Made by a program: the position numbers and the translations under genes
In this document: piece after piece, positions 1 to 8,604 of the stretch
Layout: each line of letters opens with the position of its first letter
How positions within the stretch are numbered: position 1 is the stretch's first letter
Assembly (NCBI GenBank): GCA_024709185.1
Contig: JANJXE010000020.1
Coordinates: 1 to 15,291 of the forward strand
Reading direction: 5' to 3'
Source: Paludibacter sp.
GTDB taxonomy: Bacteria > Bacteroidota > Bacteroidia > Bacteroidales > Paludibacteraceae
DNA: 15,291 nucleotides
The notes under the pieces: generated by a model
Told to the model about the DNA's origin: nothing
Seen by the model: the letters and a program-made list of their open reading frames with translations, nothing else
Database searches by the model: none

Positions 1-876
1 GCGTAGGGCAAATGTGTATTGCACACTTTCGTGGGCTTCGTAAGCTGAAAAGTCGAGTAATACAACCTTGCCGGCGAGATCCGATAATTTGCGTTTAATC
101 CCTCTCCGATCGGCTAGTTCAATATCGATAAATCCGGTTGATGCATTGGCAATCAGTTCCTGCAAAGTGGCTTCACGGCGTTGCAAACGTTCGGTATTGA
201 TAGCATCCATTACGATAGCGTACAGATTTTTCGAACGTTCGTATCCCGGCATAAAGGTGTGGTACGACGTGGCAACGGCAGCACAATAGGGGCGATCTTC
301 TTTTTCGTACGGTGAGAAAATATAAATATCATTTACTTTCTGGAAAATAGCAAAATAGGCAGCAGCCGAGCGGGGATTTTTTAAAATCAACGGACGAGCC
401 ATTGCTTTGTGTTCGTCGATCATCCGGGTGAGTTCAGCCACAATGGCAGCCCGACTGACTTCGTCGGTCCCACGTACCAGCTCGTTGGCTTTTTTCTGAA
501 TAGCAGCAACTGAACGGCGTAAAAGCTGAATATCAGTATTGGTTTCGGAACCTTTTATTTCATAGATGGTTGAAAATGAATCGATATTGCCGGTGATTTC
601 CAGCGTTTCGGTTGAATCAACTGCAAAATGAAGTTGTTGACCCTTTACTATCAATTTATAAAAATCGGGATACGAAGGGCGGGGTGTTTTAAACCGAAAT
701 TTTCCATTGGATTTAACAACCATAGAATCGAGAAGGGTGGATTTATCCAGACCGGTATGTTCCAGGTAAATCATTTCTCCTTCAGCTCCATCAATCTGAC
801 CTTCTACAGTAAACTTTTTATTTTGAGTACAGGAAATAATACCAATAACAAATACTGCAAATATAATTCTCTTCAT
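1..876 (-). CDS. DUF4369/thioredoxin-like lipoprotein, CxxC absent (3' end off the left edge)
   Basis: I translated 292 open codons on the minus strand from ATG at 876-874 to the window edge. The N-terminus MKRIIFAVFVIGIISC is a lipoprotein signal peptide with the lipobox ending IISC, so lipidation at Cys16 and an envelope location are expected. Residues about 22-115 read as the small beta-rich DUF4369 domain found before thioredoxin domains in Bacteroidota. A helical linker follows, and from about residue 255 a thioredoxin/AhpC-TSA-like fold begins (LAGKVVLLDFSAYEAHES). At the place where thiol-disulfide oxidoreductases such as ResA/TlpA have WCxxC, this protein has AHES at residues 281-284, so both redox cysteines are missing. 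The visible part is therefore unlikely to act as a disulfide reductase; a binding or structural role is possible. The gene has its own TTTG/TAnnTTTG promoter and diverges from lon. The remainder of the fold lies outside the window. Confidence 0.85.
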   Translation of the reverse strand, partial: MKRIIFAVFVIGIISCTQNKKFTVEGQIDGAEGEMIYLEHTGLDKSTLLDSMVVKSNGKFRFKTPRPSYPDFYKLIVKGQQLHFAVDSTETLEITGNIDSFSTIYEIKGSETNTDIQLLRRSVAAIQKKANELVRGTDEVSRAAIVAELTRMIDEHKAMARPLILKNPRSAAAYFAIFQKVNDIYIFSPYEKEDRPYCAAVATSYHTFMPGYERSKNLYAIVMDAINTERLQRREATLQELIANASTGFIDIELADRRGIKRKLSDLAGKVVLLDFSAYEAHESVQYTFALR

Positions 877-914
877 GAGGTAAAAATGTGTTAAGTAATT
901 CGTTGATTTGAGCG

Positions 915-946
915 CAAATTTAAGCTATTTTTCACGGTTGCGCAAA
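915..946 (-). promoter_or_regulatory. Bacteroidota-type promoter for the thioredoxin-like lipoprotein
   Basis: Read on the minus strand, TTTG (946-943) is followed after 20 bases by TAAATTTG (922-915), matching the Bacteroidota -33 TTTG / -7 TAnnTTTG pattern. The predicted transcription start lies roughly 30 bases before the ATG at 876. The match is by eye; no transcript data. Confidence 0.55.
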
Positions 947-961
947 CGGCTGCCATTTTTC

Positions 962-987
962 TTTGTCATCGATATTGTGTACCTTTG
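962..987 (+). promoter_or_regulatory. Possible lon promoter
   Basis: TACCTTTG at 980-987 fits the Bacteroidota -7 element TAnnTTTG. The nearest TTTG (962-965) is only 14 bases upstream, shorter than the usual spacing of about 17-23, so the -33 assignment is weak. If used, the lon leader would be about 140 bases long and would contain the short palindrome at 1101-1113. Confidence 0.4.
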
Positions 988-1135
988 GCACATCAATTGA
1001 CATAACAGCACACTTTTATCAAAGGTTTTCCTAAGTTGTTGATTTATAGCTGTGAAAGTAAAGGGTGCTACTAGTTAGTGAAACAAAATGAGTAATTTTA
1101 TGTCATTATGACAGTAATACGAGAAAGTAATAAGC

Positions 1136-3580
1136 ATGAACAGGCAGTTTGACAATAGTTTTTCAGATGATTTAATGGGCTCGTCGGAAGTGTTTCCGAT
1201 TATCTCTCTTGATGAACGTTCGCATGAGATACAATTGGATCCGGGAAAGGCGGTACCGATTTTACCCTTACGAAACATGGTTATATTTCCGGGAGTTCTG
1301 CTGCCCGTTTCAGTAGCTCGTCCCAAATCGCTTAAGCTGGTTCGTCATGCACATGATAACGACCTGTTGATAGGCGTTTGTACTCAAACCGAGCGTAAAC
1401 TCGAAGATCCGACTATTGACCAACTGTATACGGTTGGCACCATTGCTCAAGTGGTTCGCATACTTGAAATGCCAGATGGTACAACAACTGTCATTTTGGA
1501 AGGAAAAAAACGTTTTCTCCTGGGCGATCAGGTTGCTGTAAGACCCTATCTGAAAGCTAAAGTCCTGCTGTTGGAAGATCATATTCCTGAAGAAGAAAAA
1601 GAAGGTGTTTTCCCGGCACTGGTTTCGTCGATTAAGGATTTGGCAACCGATATGATTACTAATTCGGGCATCATGCCCCCTGAAGCTACCTTTGCTATTC
1701 GGAATATCGAAAATCCTGTTTTTCTGATAAATTATATCTGCGTAAACTTCGGTCTGAATGTAAAAGAGCGGATAGATCTTCTTGAGACGGATGATGTGCT
1801 CGACCGCGGATACCGTTTGCTGGAGATTCTAAATAAAGAATCGCAGTTGTTGGAAATAAAAATGTCGATTCAGAATAAGGCGAAAGCAGGAATTGATCAG
1901 CAGCAACGGGAATATTTCCTGCAGCAACAGATGAAAACCATTCAGAATGAGCTGGGAGGGGTAACGGCCGAGCAGGAACTGAGCGATTTACGTGAGAGGG
2001 CAGCAAAAAAGAAATGGAGCGAATCCGTTGCAAAGCAATTTGAGAAAGAATTGAAACGTCTGGAGCGCACGAATCAGCATTCGCCCGATTATTCTCCACA
2101 GCTCAATTATGTGGAAACTATGCTCGAATTACCCTGGAATGAGTATACTACGGATAATTTTAACCTGAAAAATGCCAAAAAAGTGTTGGATCAGGATCAT
2201 TTCGGGATGGAAAAAGTGAAAGAACGCATTCTGGAACATTTGGCAGTTTTAAAACTCAAGGGCGATATGAAATCACCGATTATCTGCCTGTATGGACCTC
2301 CCGGAGTTGGGAAAACTTCGCTCGGAAAGTCTGTAGCCCGGGCTCTGAATCGTAAGTACGTTCGTGTATCGCTGGGTGGTTTGCACGATGAGGCTGAAAT
2401 TCGTGGACACCGCCGTACGTATATTGGTGCAATGCCGGGTCGTATCATGCAGAATATTCTGAAGGCTGAATCATCGAATCCGGTGTTTGTGCTCGATGAA
2501 ATAGATAAAGTTACTGCCGATTATAAAGGTGATCCATCATCAGCTTTGCTGGAAGTGCTTGATCCCGAACAGAATACTTCGTTTCACGATAACTACCTTG
2601 ATGTGGATTACGACCTGTCGAAGGTGATGTTTATTGCCACAGCCAATAATTTGAATACTATTCCCCGTCCCTTGCTCGACCGCATGGAACTGATTGAAGT
2701 AAGTGGGTATACACAGGAAGAGAAAGTGGAAATTGCCCGCCGTCACCTGATTACCAAAGAATTGGAAAATCATGGTTTAAAACCCGAACATGTAAGTCTG
2801 AGTAAGGAACTAGTACTTCAGTTGATTGAGTCCTATACCCGTGAATCAGGGGTGCGTTCGCTGAACCGTGAAATTGCTTCGCTGATGCGAAAAATTGCCC
2901 GTCGTGTAGCTGCCGATGAATATTACAATCCGGAGCTTAAGGTGGAAGAGCTGAAAAACTACCTTGGACCCGCCCGTTATTCGAAGGATAAATACCAGGG
3001 TAATGAATATGCAGGTGTTGTGACCGGACTGGCATGGACGCAGGTAGGAGGAGAAATACTGTTTATCGAATCGAGTTTGAGTAAAAGTAAAGCTCCAAAA
3101 TTAACTCTTACCGGTAATCTGGGCGATGTGATGAAAGAATCGGCTATGCTGGCGTTGGAATACATTAAATCACATGCCGATCAGCTTGATGTTGATACTC
3201 AGTTGTTTGATGAGTGGAACGTACATGTTCATGTTCCTGAAGGTGCCATTCCTAAGGATGGACCCTCGGCAGGGGTAACGATGGTAACTGCACTTGCATC
3301 TGCTTTTACCCGCCGTAAGGTGCGTAAGAATGTAGCGATGACCGGTGAAATCACATTACGCGGAAAAGTGCTTCCTGTGGGTGGAATTAAGGAAAAGATA
3401 CTTGCAGCTAAACGTGCCGGTATTACCGATATAATTTTATGCGATGAAAACCGTAAAGATGTAGAGGAAATTAAGGCTGTTTATTTGAAAGGACTAAAGT
3501 TCCATTATGTAAATGATATTATGGAAGTCCTTTCAATTGCCCTGTTGAAAGAGACGGTAAACAGTGCAAAAAGTAAATAA
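1136..3580 (+). CDS. lon: ATP-dependent endopeptidase La (Lon protease)
   Basis: This is a cytoplasmic AAA+ serine protease that unfolds and degrades damaged and regulatory proteins. The 814-residue product starts with about 38 poorly conserved residues. It then has the Lon N-terminal substrate-binding domain (from [13 protein letters not shown], about 40-235) and a helical linker (about 235-335). The AAA+ module has Walker [10 protein letters not shown] at 387-395 and Walker B FVLDEID with Asp454/Glu455. The protease domain runs from about 610 to the end. The catalytic dyad is visible as Ser711 in KDGPSAG and Lys754 in GGIKEK, 43 residues apart as in E. coli Lon (Ser679/Lys722). Length and domain order are normal for Bacteroidota LonA. 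ATG 1136 fits the family N-terminus. ssb follows 137 bases downstream with no strong terminator between, so read-through is possible. No heat-shock operator was recognised. Confidence 0.98.
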   Translation: MNRQFDNSFSDDLMGSSEVFPIISLDERSHEIQLDPGKAVPILPLRNMVIFPGVLLPVSVARPKSLKLVRHAHDNDLLIGVCTQTERKLEDPTIDQLYTVGTIAQVVRILEMPDGTTTVILEGKKRFLLGDQVAVRPYLKAKVLLLEDHIPEEEKEGVFPALVSSIKDLATDMITNSGIMPPEATFAIRNIENPVFLINYICVNFGLNVKERIDLLETDDVLDRGYRLLEILNKESQLLEIKMSIQNKAKAGIDQQQREYFLQQQMKTIQNELGGVTAEQELSDLRERAAKKKWSESVAKQFEKELKRLERTNQHSPDYSPQLNYVETMLELPWNEYTTDNFNLKNAKKVLDQDHFGMEKVKERILEHLAVLKLKGDMKSPIICLYGPPGVGKTSLGKSVARALNRKYVRVSLGGLHDEAEIRGHRRTYIGAMPGRIMQNILKAESSNPVFVLDEIDKVTADYKGDPSSALLEVLDPEQNTSFHDNYLDVDYDLSKVMFIATANNLNTIPRPLLDRMELIEVSGYTQEEKVEIARRHLITKELENHGLKPEHVSLSKELVLQLIESYTRESGVRSLNREIASLMRKIARRVAADEYYNPELKVEELKNYLGPARYSKDKYQGNEYAGVVTGLAWTQVGGEILFIESSLSKSKAPKLTLTGNLGDVMKESAMLALEYIKSHADQLDVDTQLFDEWNVHVHVPEGAIPKDGPSAGVTMVTALASAFTRRKVRKNVAMTGEITLRGKVLPVGGIKEKILAAKRAGITDIILCDENRKDVEEIKAVYLKGLKFHYVNDIMEVLSIALLKETVNSAKSK

Positions 3581-3717
3581 TTGATTAGTAGCAATCAAAA
3601 TGTAAAAAACTACATCGAATTAACAGTTTTTAAAAGAGTATTCATAGGTTATTATAAAAAAAATATTCTACTTTTACCGGAGATTTTTCAAGTAGTAACC
3701 TTAAAAAATAAAGAATT

Positions 3718-4185
3718 ATGTCTGTAAACAAAGTGATTTTAGTGGGTCATGTAGGAAAAGACCCGGAAGTACGGTACCTGGAGAAAAACGTAGCAGTTGC
3801 TAATTTTACGCTTGCTACTACCGAGCGGGGTTATACCATGCAAAACGGGACACAGGTTCCCGAACGCACAGAATGGCACAATATTGTGGCCTGGAGGGGA
3901 TTGGCAGAGTTGTCCGAAAAATACATCCGTAAGGGTTCTCAGCTTTACATTGAAGGAAAAATCCAGACCCGTTCGTGGGAACGTGACGGCATTAAGCGTT
4001 ATACGACTGAGATTTACGCTGAATCCATTCAATTGCTGGGTCGTAAAAGCGAGCATCAGGATGCACAGGGAATACCTTCAGGCGCCACGGCACCTGCTGA
4101 TTTTCAGGCTCCTGTTTCCTCCGGAATTCCTGATCCCATTACTCCTCCAGCAGGTGCCGACGATGAAAGCGGACTGCCATTTTAA
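3718..4185 (+). CDS. ssb: Single-stranded DNA-binding protein
   Basis: The protein coats single-stranded DNA during replication, recombination and repair and recruits partner proteins through its C-terminus. The 155 residues comprise an N-terminal OB fold (about 1-108; opening MSVNKVILVGHVGKDPEVR, with Trp53, Trp59 and Trp87 in typical aromatic DNA-stacking positions). A flexible Gly/Pro/Ala-rich linker (about 112-146) follows, then the acidic tip DDESGLPF, which matches the conserved partner-binding tail ending in PF. Size and layout are those of a full-length bacterial SSB. It lies 137 bases after lon on the same strand and converges on ridA. In several Bacteroidota ssb is next to gldE; here gldE is about 8 kb away. 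The stop codon sits inside the first unit of an AT-rich repeat. Confidence 0.97.
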   Translation: MSVNKVILVGHVGKDPEVRYLEKNVAVANFTLATTERGYTMQNGTQVPERTEWHNIVAWRGLAELSEKYIRKGSQLYIEGKIQTRSWERDGIKRYTTEIYAESIQLLGRKSEHQDAQGIPSGATAPADFQAPVSSGIPDPITPPAGADDESGLPF

Positions 4186-4208
4186 TGATTAATGTTTAAT
4201 GATAAATG
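4181..4208 (+). repeat. Two tandem 14-bp AT-rich units at the ssb stop
   Basis: TTTAATGATTAATG (4181-4194) is followed directly by TTTAATGATAAATG (4195-4208), with 13 of 14 bases matching. The first unit contains the ssb stop codon (4183-4185). The units overlap the left arm of the larger inverted repeat at 4191-4239, which suggests the palindrome arose by local duplication of this motif. Confidence 0.75.
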
Positions 4209-4239
4209 ATTAACCATTAATCATTTATCATTAAACATT
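4191..4239. repeat. Perfect 23-bp inverted repeat between convergent ssb and ridA; possible bidirectional terminator
   Basis: The left arm 4191-4213 and right arm 4217-4239 are exact reverse complements separated by the three bases CCA. The right arm includes the ridA stop (4231-4233 on the plus strand) and its last two codons. The stem is almost entirely A/T and no long T-run follows on either strand, so this is not a classic GC-rich terminator. Its place between two convergent genes still makes a transcript-end role for both the most likely use. Confidence 0.7.
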
Positions 4240-4617
4240 TACAATCGCTATACTTTCGATTTCTACCAGAGCTCCCATGGGTAGATCTTTTACAGCAAAT
4301 GTAGATCGAGCCGGGAAATTCTCCGTGAAATATTGTTTATATACTTCGTTCATTGCCGCAAAATTGGTAATATCGGAAAGAAATACCGTGTTTTTTACTA
4401 CATCATTGAGCGAACTACCAGCCTCAGTAAGAATAGCTTTCAGATTTTTCAGTGCCTGGTCGGTTTGTCCGCCTGTATCGTTTGCTTCTATCATACCTGA
4501 TGCGGGATTAATAGGTAGCTGACCTGATACAAATACAAATCCATTGGCTTTAATTGCCTGACTGTATGGGCCGATTGCTTTTGGTGCGTCAGGACTTGCG
4601 ATTACTTTTTTCATCAT
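4231..4617 (-). CDS. ridA: RidA family enamine/imine deaminase
   Basis: The family hydrolyses reactive enamines/imines such as 2-aminoacrylate formed by PLP enzymes, releasing ammonia and the 2-oxoacid, and so protects PLP enzymes. It normally works as a cytoplasmic trimer. The 128-residue protein covers the whole YjgF/YER057c/UK114 fold: GPYSQA near residue 16, SGQLP at 31-35, and FPARSTF with Arg104, the residue that binds the substrate carboxylate in active RidA proteins. A conserved Glu follows at 119 in LVEIES. These fit the true RidA subgroup rather than the Rid2-7 groups that lose the arginine. Two adjacent ATGs (4617, 4614) are possible starts; most relatives begin with a single Met before KKVIA, so 4614 may be the real one. 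It diverges from valS. Confidence 0.95.
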   Translation of the reverse strand: MMKKVIASPDAPKAIGPYSQAIKANGFVFVSGQLPINPASGMIEANDTGGQTDQALKNLKAILTEAGSSLNDVVKNTVFLSDITNFAAMNEVYKQYFTENFPARSTFAVKDLPMGALVEIESIAIVNV

Positions 4618-4645
4618 ATCTTAGTAATTTTAATTAGATCAGATG

Positions 4646-4653
4646 CAAAGGTA
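4646..4653 (-). promoter_or_regulatory. Probable ridA promoter -7 element
   Basis: Read on the minus strand this is TACCTTTG, fitting TAnnTTTG, about 30 bases before the ridA start. No good TTTG is seen at -33. The expected -33 zone (about 4671-4676) falls inside the divergent valS promoter. Confidence 0.45.
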
Positions 4654-4662
4654 AACAAACTT

Positions 4663-4691
4663 TTTGCTTTCGTTGAAATTTCGTATCTTTG
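4663..4691 (+). promoter_or_regulatory. valS promoter
   Basis: TTTG at 4663-4666, a 17-base spacer, then TATCTTTG at 4684-4691 match the Bacteroidota promoter consensus well. Transcription would start near 4697-4699, downstream of the in-frame TTG at 4689. This supports ATG 4731 as the start of valS. Confidence 0.6.
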
Positions 4692-4730
4692 CACCTCAAA
4701 AAAAATGACGAAAGTTTACACTTCTACACA

Positions 4731-7343
4731 ATGGAATTAGCGAGCAAATACAATCCTTCCGATATTGAATCGAAATGGTATGCCTATTGGCTGGAAAATG
4801 GTTTTTTTAAGTCGAAACCCGATGGCCGGGAACCTTATACTGTAGTCATACCTCCTCCCAATGTGACGGGTGTGCTTCATATGGGGCATATGCTCAATAA
4901 TACCATTCAGGATGTGCTGGTTCGGCGTGCCCGTATGAAGGGTAAAAATGCCTGTTGGGTTCCGGGTACCGACCATGCTTCCATTGCTACTGAAGCAAAA
5001 GTGGTGGCCAAACTGGCATCTGAAGGAGTAAAGAAAACGGATCTTTCCCGCGAAGAATTTCTTACCCATGCCTGGGACTGGACGCATAAACATGGTGGTA
5101 TTATCCTCGAACAGTTAAAAAAACTGGGTGCTTCCTGCGATTGGGACCGTACCGCTTTCACCATGGATGAACCACGCTCCGAAAGTGTTATCAGGGTATT
5201 TATCGATTTGTATAATAAAGGATTGATTTACCGGGGAGTTCGTATGGTAAACTGGGATCCGAAAGCGCTTACAGCTCTTTCCGATGAAGAAGTGATTTAC
5301 AAGGAACAAGCTGGTAAGTTATATTATCTGCGCTATCGCATTGAAGGTGAAGAGGGCTATGCAGTGGTGGCTACCACCCGCCCCGAAACCATTATGGGCG
5401 ATACTGCTATGTGCATTCATCCTAACGATCCTAAGAATGCACATCTGAAAGGCAAGAAAGTACTGGTTCCGCTCATTAACAGGGCTATTCCGGTGATTGA
5501 AGATGAGTATGTGGATGTCGAATTTGGTACGGGTTGTTTGAAAGTAACTCCCGCTCACGATGTCAACGACTATATTCTCGGAGAAAAATACAATCTGCCG
5601 GCCATCGATATTTTCAATAACGACGGTACACTCAACGAAAACGGTGCGATGTATGCAGGCATGGATCGTTTTGAGGTGCGTAAGCAAATCGAAACAGATC
5701 TCGAAGCCGCCGGACTGATTGAAAAAATAGAAGCGTACACCAATAAAGTAGGATTCTCGGAACGAACTGATGTGATTATCGAACCTAAATTGTCGATGCA
5801 GTGGTTCCTGAAAATGGAGCAACTGGCCAAGCCAGCTCTGGAGGCGGTAATGAACGATGAAATCAAACTGCATCCTGCAAAATTTAAAAACACCTACCGC
5901 CACTGGATGGAAAATGTGAAGGACTGGTGTATTTCACGTCAGCTGTGGTGGGGACATCGTATTCCGGCGTATTTTCTTCCGCAGGGAGGCTTTGTGGTAG
6001 CTTCAACACGTGAAGAAGCGTATGAATTAGCACTACAAAATGTAAATTACGAACTGAAACCTGACGATTTACGTCAGGATGAGGATTGCCTTGATACCTG
6101 GTTCTCGTCGTGGTTATGGCCGATATCTGTTTTTGATGGTATCACTAATCCAGATAACGAAGATATTAATTACTATTATCCCACCGATGATTTGGTTACT
6201 GCTCCCGAGATTTTGTTCTTTTGGGTGGCCCGAATGATTATTGCCGGATATGAGTACGAAGGTCAGCTTCCTTTTAAAAATGTGTACCTGACTGGTATTG
6301 TACGCGATAAGCTGGGTCGTAAGATGTCGAAATCGCTTGGTAATTCTCCTGATCCGTTGGATTTGATTGCTCAGTATGGTGCCGATGCGGTACGCCTTGG
6401 GATGCTTTTCACATCACCTGCTGGTAACGATTTGCCCTATGATGATTTGTTGTGTGAACAGGGTCGTAACTTTAACAACAAAATATGGAACGCTTTCCGT
6501 TTGGTTAAAGGATGGGAAGTCGCCGATATCGAACAGCCTGAAGCCTCTAAAGTAGCAACACGTTGGTTTGAAGCCCGTTTCAACGAGATTTTGCTCGAAA
6601 TTGACGATCTTTTCAGTAAGTATCGTCTTTCGGAAGCATTGATGGCTGTGTATAAGCTATTTTGGGATGATTTTTCATCCTGGTATCTTGAAATGATAAA
6701 GCCAGCTTATCAGCAGCCCATTGATAGAACAAGCTATGAAGCTACGCTTGGATTCTTCGATTCGCTGTTACGTGTATTGCATCCGTTTATGCCGTTTATC
6801 ACTGAGGAATTGTGGCAGGCTTTGCAGGAACGTACTGCTGGCGAAAGTTTGATGGTACAACTTCTGCCTGAAGCAAAATCCGCTGATAACGAAGTGATTG
6901 CCGGAATTACAATGGCTAAGGAAATTATTGCCGGTGTGCGTACCATTCGTCTGCAGAAAAATATTCCAACGAAAGAAAGTCTGGAACTTCATATTCTCGG
7001 ATCACATGTTTCTGATTACGATAGTGTAATCGCCAAGCTGGGCAATCTATCCCAAATTAAAACGGTAAACGAAAAAGCACCCGGTTCCGTTTCTTTCCTT
7101 GTTGGAACAACAGAATTTGCAATTCCAATGGCATCGCTGATTAATCCTGAAGAGGAAATTAAAAAAATGGAAGCGGAGATTCTGTATTACGAAGGATTTA
7201 TTGGTTCGGTAATGAAGAAATTGGGTAATGAAAAATTCGTTGCTAATGCTAAGCCTGAAGTAGTTGATGCAGAACGTAAAAAACTGGCTGATGCAGAAAG
7301 TAAAATCGCCTCACTCCGTGAAGCCATTGTAGCATTACGATAA
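4731..7343 (+). CDS. valS: Valyl-tRNA synthetase
   Basis: This cytoplasmic class Ia synthetase charges tRNA-Val and edits misactivated threonine. From ATG 4731 the protein has 870 residues. The class I HIGH motif is HMGH at 50-53 (in [15 protein letters not shown]), and KMSKS is at 531-535 in [14 protein letters not shown]. Between them lies the inserted CP1 editing domain (about 190-330; [10 protein letters not shown]). An alpha-helical anticodon-binding domain follows (about 590-720). The C-terminal tail (about 800-870) is a charged coiled coil ([11 protein letters not shown]...) typical of ValRS, where it contacts tRNA. The frame is open further upstream to a TTG at 4689, but that codon lies within the promoter -7 element, so ATG 4731 is preferred. 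The gene ends just before a strong intrinsic terminator. Length and motif order are normal. Confidence 0.98.
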   Translation: MELASKYNPSDIESKWYAYWLENGFFKSKPDGREPYTVVIPPPNVTGVLHMGHMLNNTIQDVLVRRARMKGKNACWVPGTDHASIATEAKVVAKLASEGVKKTDLSREEFLTHAWDWTHKHGGIILEQLKKLGASCDWDRTAFTMDEPRSESVIRVFIDLYNKGLIYRGVRMVNWDPKALTALSDEEVIYKEQAGKLYYLRYRIEGEEGYAVVATTRPETIMGDTAMCIHPNDPKNAHLKGKKVLVPLINRAIPVIEDEYVDVEFGTGCLKVTPAHDVNDYILGEKYNLPAIDIFNNDGTLNENGAMYAGMDRFEVRKQIETDLEAAGLIEKIEAYTNKVGFSERTDVIIEPKLSMQWFLKMEQLAKPALEAVMNDEIKLHPAKFKNTYRHWMENVKDWCISRQLWWGHRIPAYFLPQGGFVVASTREEAYELALQNVNYELKPDDLRQDEDCLDTWFSSWLWPISVFDGITNPDNEDINYYYPTDDLVTAPEILFFWVARMIIAGYEYEGQLPFKNVYLTGIVRDKLGRKMSKSLGNSPDPLDLIAQYGADAVRLGMLFTSPAGNDLPYDDLLCEQGRNFNNKIWNAFRLVKGWEVADIEQPEASKVATRWFEARFNEILLEIDDLFSKYRLSEALMAVYKLFWDDFSSWYLEMIKPAYQQPIDRTSYEATLGFFDSLLRVLHPFMPFITEELWQALQERTAGESLMVQLLPEAKSADNEVIAGITMAKEIIAGVRTIRLQKNIPTKESLELHILGSHVSDYDSVIAKLGNLSQIKTVNEKAPGSVSFLVGTTEFAIPMASLINPEEEIKKMEAEILYYEGFIGSVMKKLGNEKFVANAKPEVVDAERKKLADAESKIASLREAIVALR

Positions 7344-7366
7344 AGTTCTCAAATGTTGAAAGTTAC

Positions 7367-7399
7367 AAAAGAAGCTTCGTCGTAAGCTTCTTTTTTTTT
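7367..7399 (+). terminator. Intrinsic terminator after valS
   Basis: AAAAGAAGCTT (7367-7377) pairs perfectly with AAGCTTCTTTT (7384-7394) across a CGTCGT loop, and the T-run continues to 7399. It lies 23 bases after the valS stop. The next start codon is only 7 bases beyond it, so it may partly limit rather than fully separate expression of the downstream gene. Confidence 0.85.
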
Positions 7400-7406
7400 A
7401 GAAAAT

Positions 7407-8531
7407 ATGGTACAACAAACATTTTTAAAAGATATTGAGGAGTTGTTTCAAACACCGATAGTTCAACAAACTTCCTTCTGGTCGGAGGTGAAGAAACGGT
7501 TGGGGACTACAACCCTGGCAGTTAACTTCAGCTCGTTGAAGAACCGATTGTATACCAATACCGATAGTGCTGAGAAATTTGATTCGGATGTATTGGTAGT
7601 GTTGCAGCCTGTGAACAAAGAGGATTGTATTGCCTATATCCCTTATGGCCCTGAAACAGAGCCGGATGAGGAATTACAGGGAGCATTTCTTGAAGAATTG
7701 TCTGAAGCACTACGTTCATACCTGCCCATAAATTGTATACTTATTCGATACGACTTATGTTGGGAGTCCTACTGGGCGCGGGGTGAAGAGTTTTATGATT
7801 CTGATGGTCACTGGTTGGGAGAGCCCGCCAGAAATACACAGGAAATGCGGTTCAATTTTTCCACTCAGCAGTGGAATTTCCGAAAAGCGCAGTTCAATAT
7901 TCTCCCTTCCAATACAATTTACATCGATTTAAAACCTACATTAAGCGATATTCTTAAACGAATGCGGCCAAAAACGCGTTATAACATTGGATTGTCGGAG
8001 AAAAAGGGTGTAACTGTACGTACCGCCGGAATGGAAAGTCTGGAAGTATGGTACCAGTTGTATAGGGAAACTGCATCCCGTAACCGGATAGTATTGAACG
8101 ACCTCCGCTATTTTGAAGCAATACTGACAGCCCGGGTTGAGAATAGCAGTTCTCCGGCCGAAGTTCAGCTTTTAATAGCCGAATACAATAAAAAACCACT
8201 TGCAGCCATGTTTCTGATTATCAGTGGAAAACGGGGTTCGTATCTGTACGGAGCTTCTTCAGCAGAGCATCGCAACCTGATGGCAACTTACGCGCTTCAG
8301 TGGGAAGCAATTCGTCAGTCGAAGTTGAAGGGCTGTGTCGAATACGATATGTTTGGTGTTGCTCCGGGGCCCGATCGTTCGCATCCGCTTTATGGATTGT
8401 ATAAATTCAAAACCGGTTTCGGTGGTACTTTGTTTCATAGTCTGGGATGTTGGGATTATCCACTCAACGAAGAAAAGTACATCAGTTATACGTTTTCTGA
8501 GTTGCAAAGTCAGGGTTTTCATTTGAATTAA
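7407..8531 (+). CDS. FemAB/FemX-like peptidyltransferase (GNAT-fold, peptidoglycan-bridge family)
   Basis: Classical FemA/FemB/FemX proteins use aminoacyl-tRNA to add amino acids to the stem peptide of lipid II. The 374-residue sequence shows the family pattern. It has an opening QTSFW motif (residues 21-25) and a first GNAT-like domain ending near 170. The signature KRMRPKTRYNIGLSEKKGV (about 184-202) is the 'K(R)xKTRYNIR-A-KKGV' stretch of FemAB-fold proteins. A second GNAT-like domain contains YGASSAEHRNLMATYALQWEAI and ends YGLYKFKTGFGG, where Fem proteins carry a conserved Lys-Phe-Gly element. The start is ATG 7407, 7 bases after the valS terminator. Bacteroidota mostly have directly cross-linked peptidoglycan, so the acceptor here is unknown; amino-acid transfer to another amine is possible. 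No promoter was found, so valS read-through may supply transcription. Confidence 0.85.
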   Translation: MVQQTFLKDIEELFQTPIVQQTSFWSEVKKRLGTTTLAVNFSSLKNRLYTNTDSAEKFDSDVLVVLQPVNKEDCIAYIPYGPETEPDEELQGAFLEELSEALRSYLPINCILIRYDLCWESYWARGEEFYDSDGHWLGEPARNTQEMRFNFSTQQWNFRKAQFNILPSNTIYIDLKPTLSDILKRMRPKTRYNIGLSEKKGVTVRTAGMESLEVWYQLYRETASRNRIVLNDLRYFEAILTARVENSSSPAEVQLLIAEYNKKPLAAMFLIISGKRGSYLYGASSAEHRNLMATYALQWEAIRQSKLKGCVEYDMFGVAPGPDRSHPLYGLYKFKTGFGGTLFHSLGCWDYPLNEEKYISYTFSELQSQGFHLN

Positions 8532-8604
8532 CATAAACTGGTTTACAATACATATCAGCTTAAACTCAAAAAGAGTATGGTAATCACGTTTTAAGCATTA
8601 AATA

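Noticed and set aside
877..1135. A possible small gene or RNA in the longest intergenic stretch.
   Set aside because: Beyond the two divergent promoters and a short palindrome I see no start codon followed by a plausible frame and no structured RNA motif.
3581..3598. A small hairpin TTGATT/AATCAA directly after lon as a terminator.
   Set aside because: The stem is only six A/T-rich pairs and no T-run follows on the plus strand, so it is too weak to call.
4689..4730. A 14-codon N-terminal extension of ValRS from TTG.
   Set aside because: It overlaps the promoter -7 element and precedes the likely transcription start.
5319..5903. A 194-residue open frame on the minus strand inside valS.
   Set aside because: It is antisense to strongly conserved ValRS sequence and its product resembles no known family; it is a shadow of the coding strand's base pattern.
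8532..8604. A separate promoter for the phosphatase gene.
   Set aside because: No TAnnTTTG match and no terminator is present in the gap, so transcription from upstream is the simpler reading.
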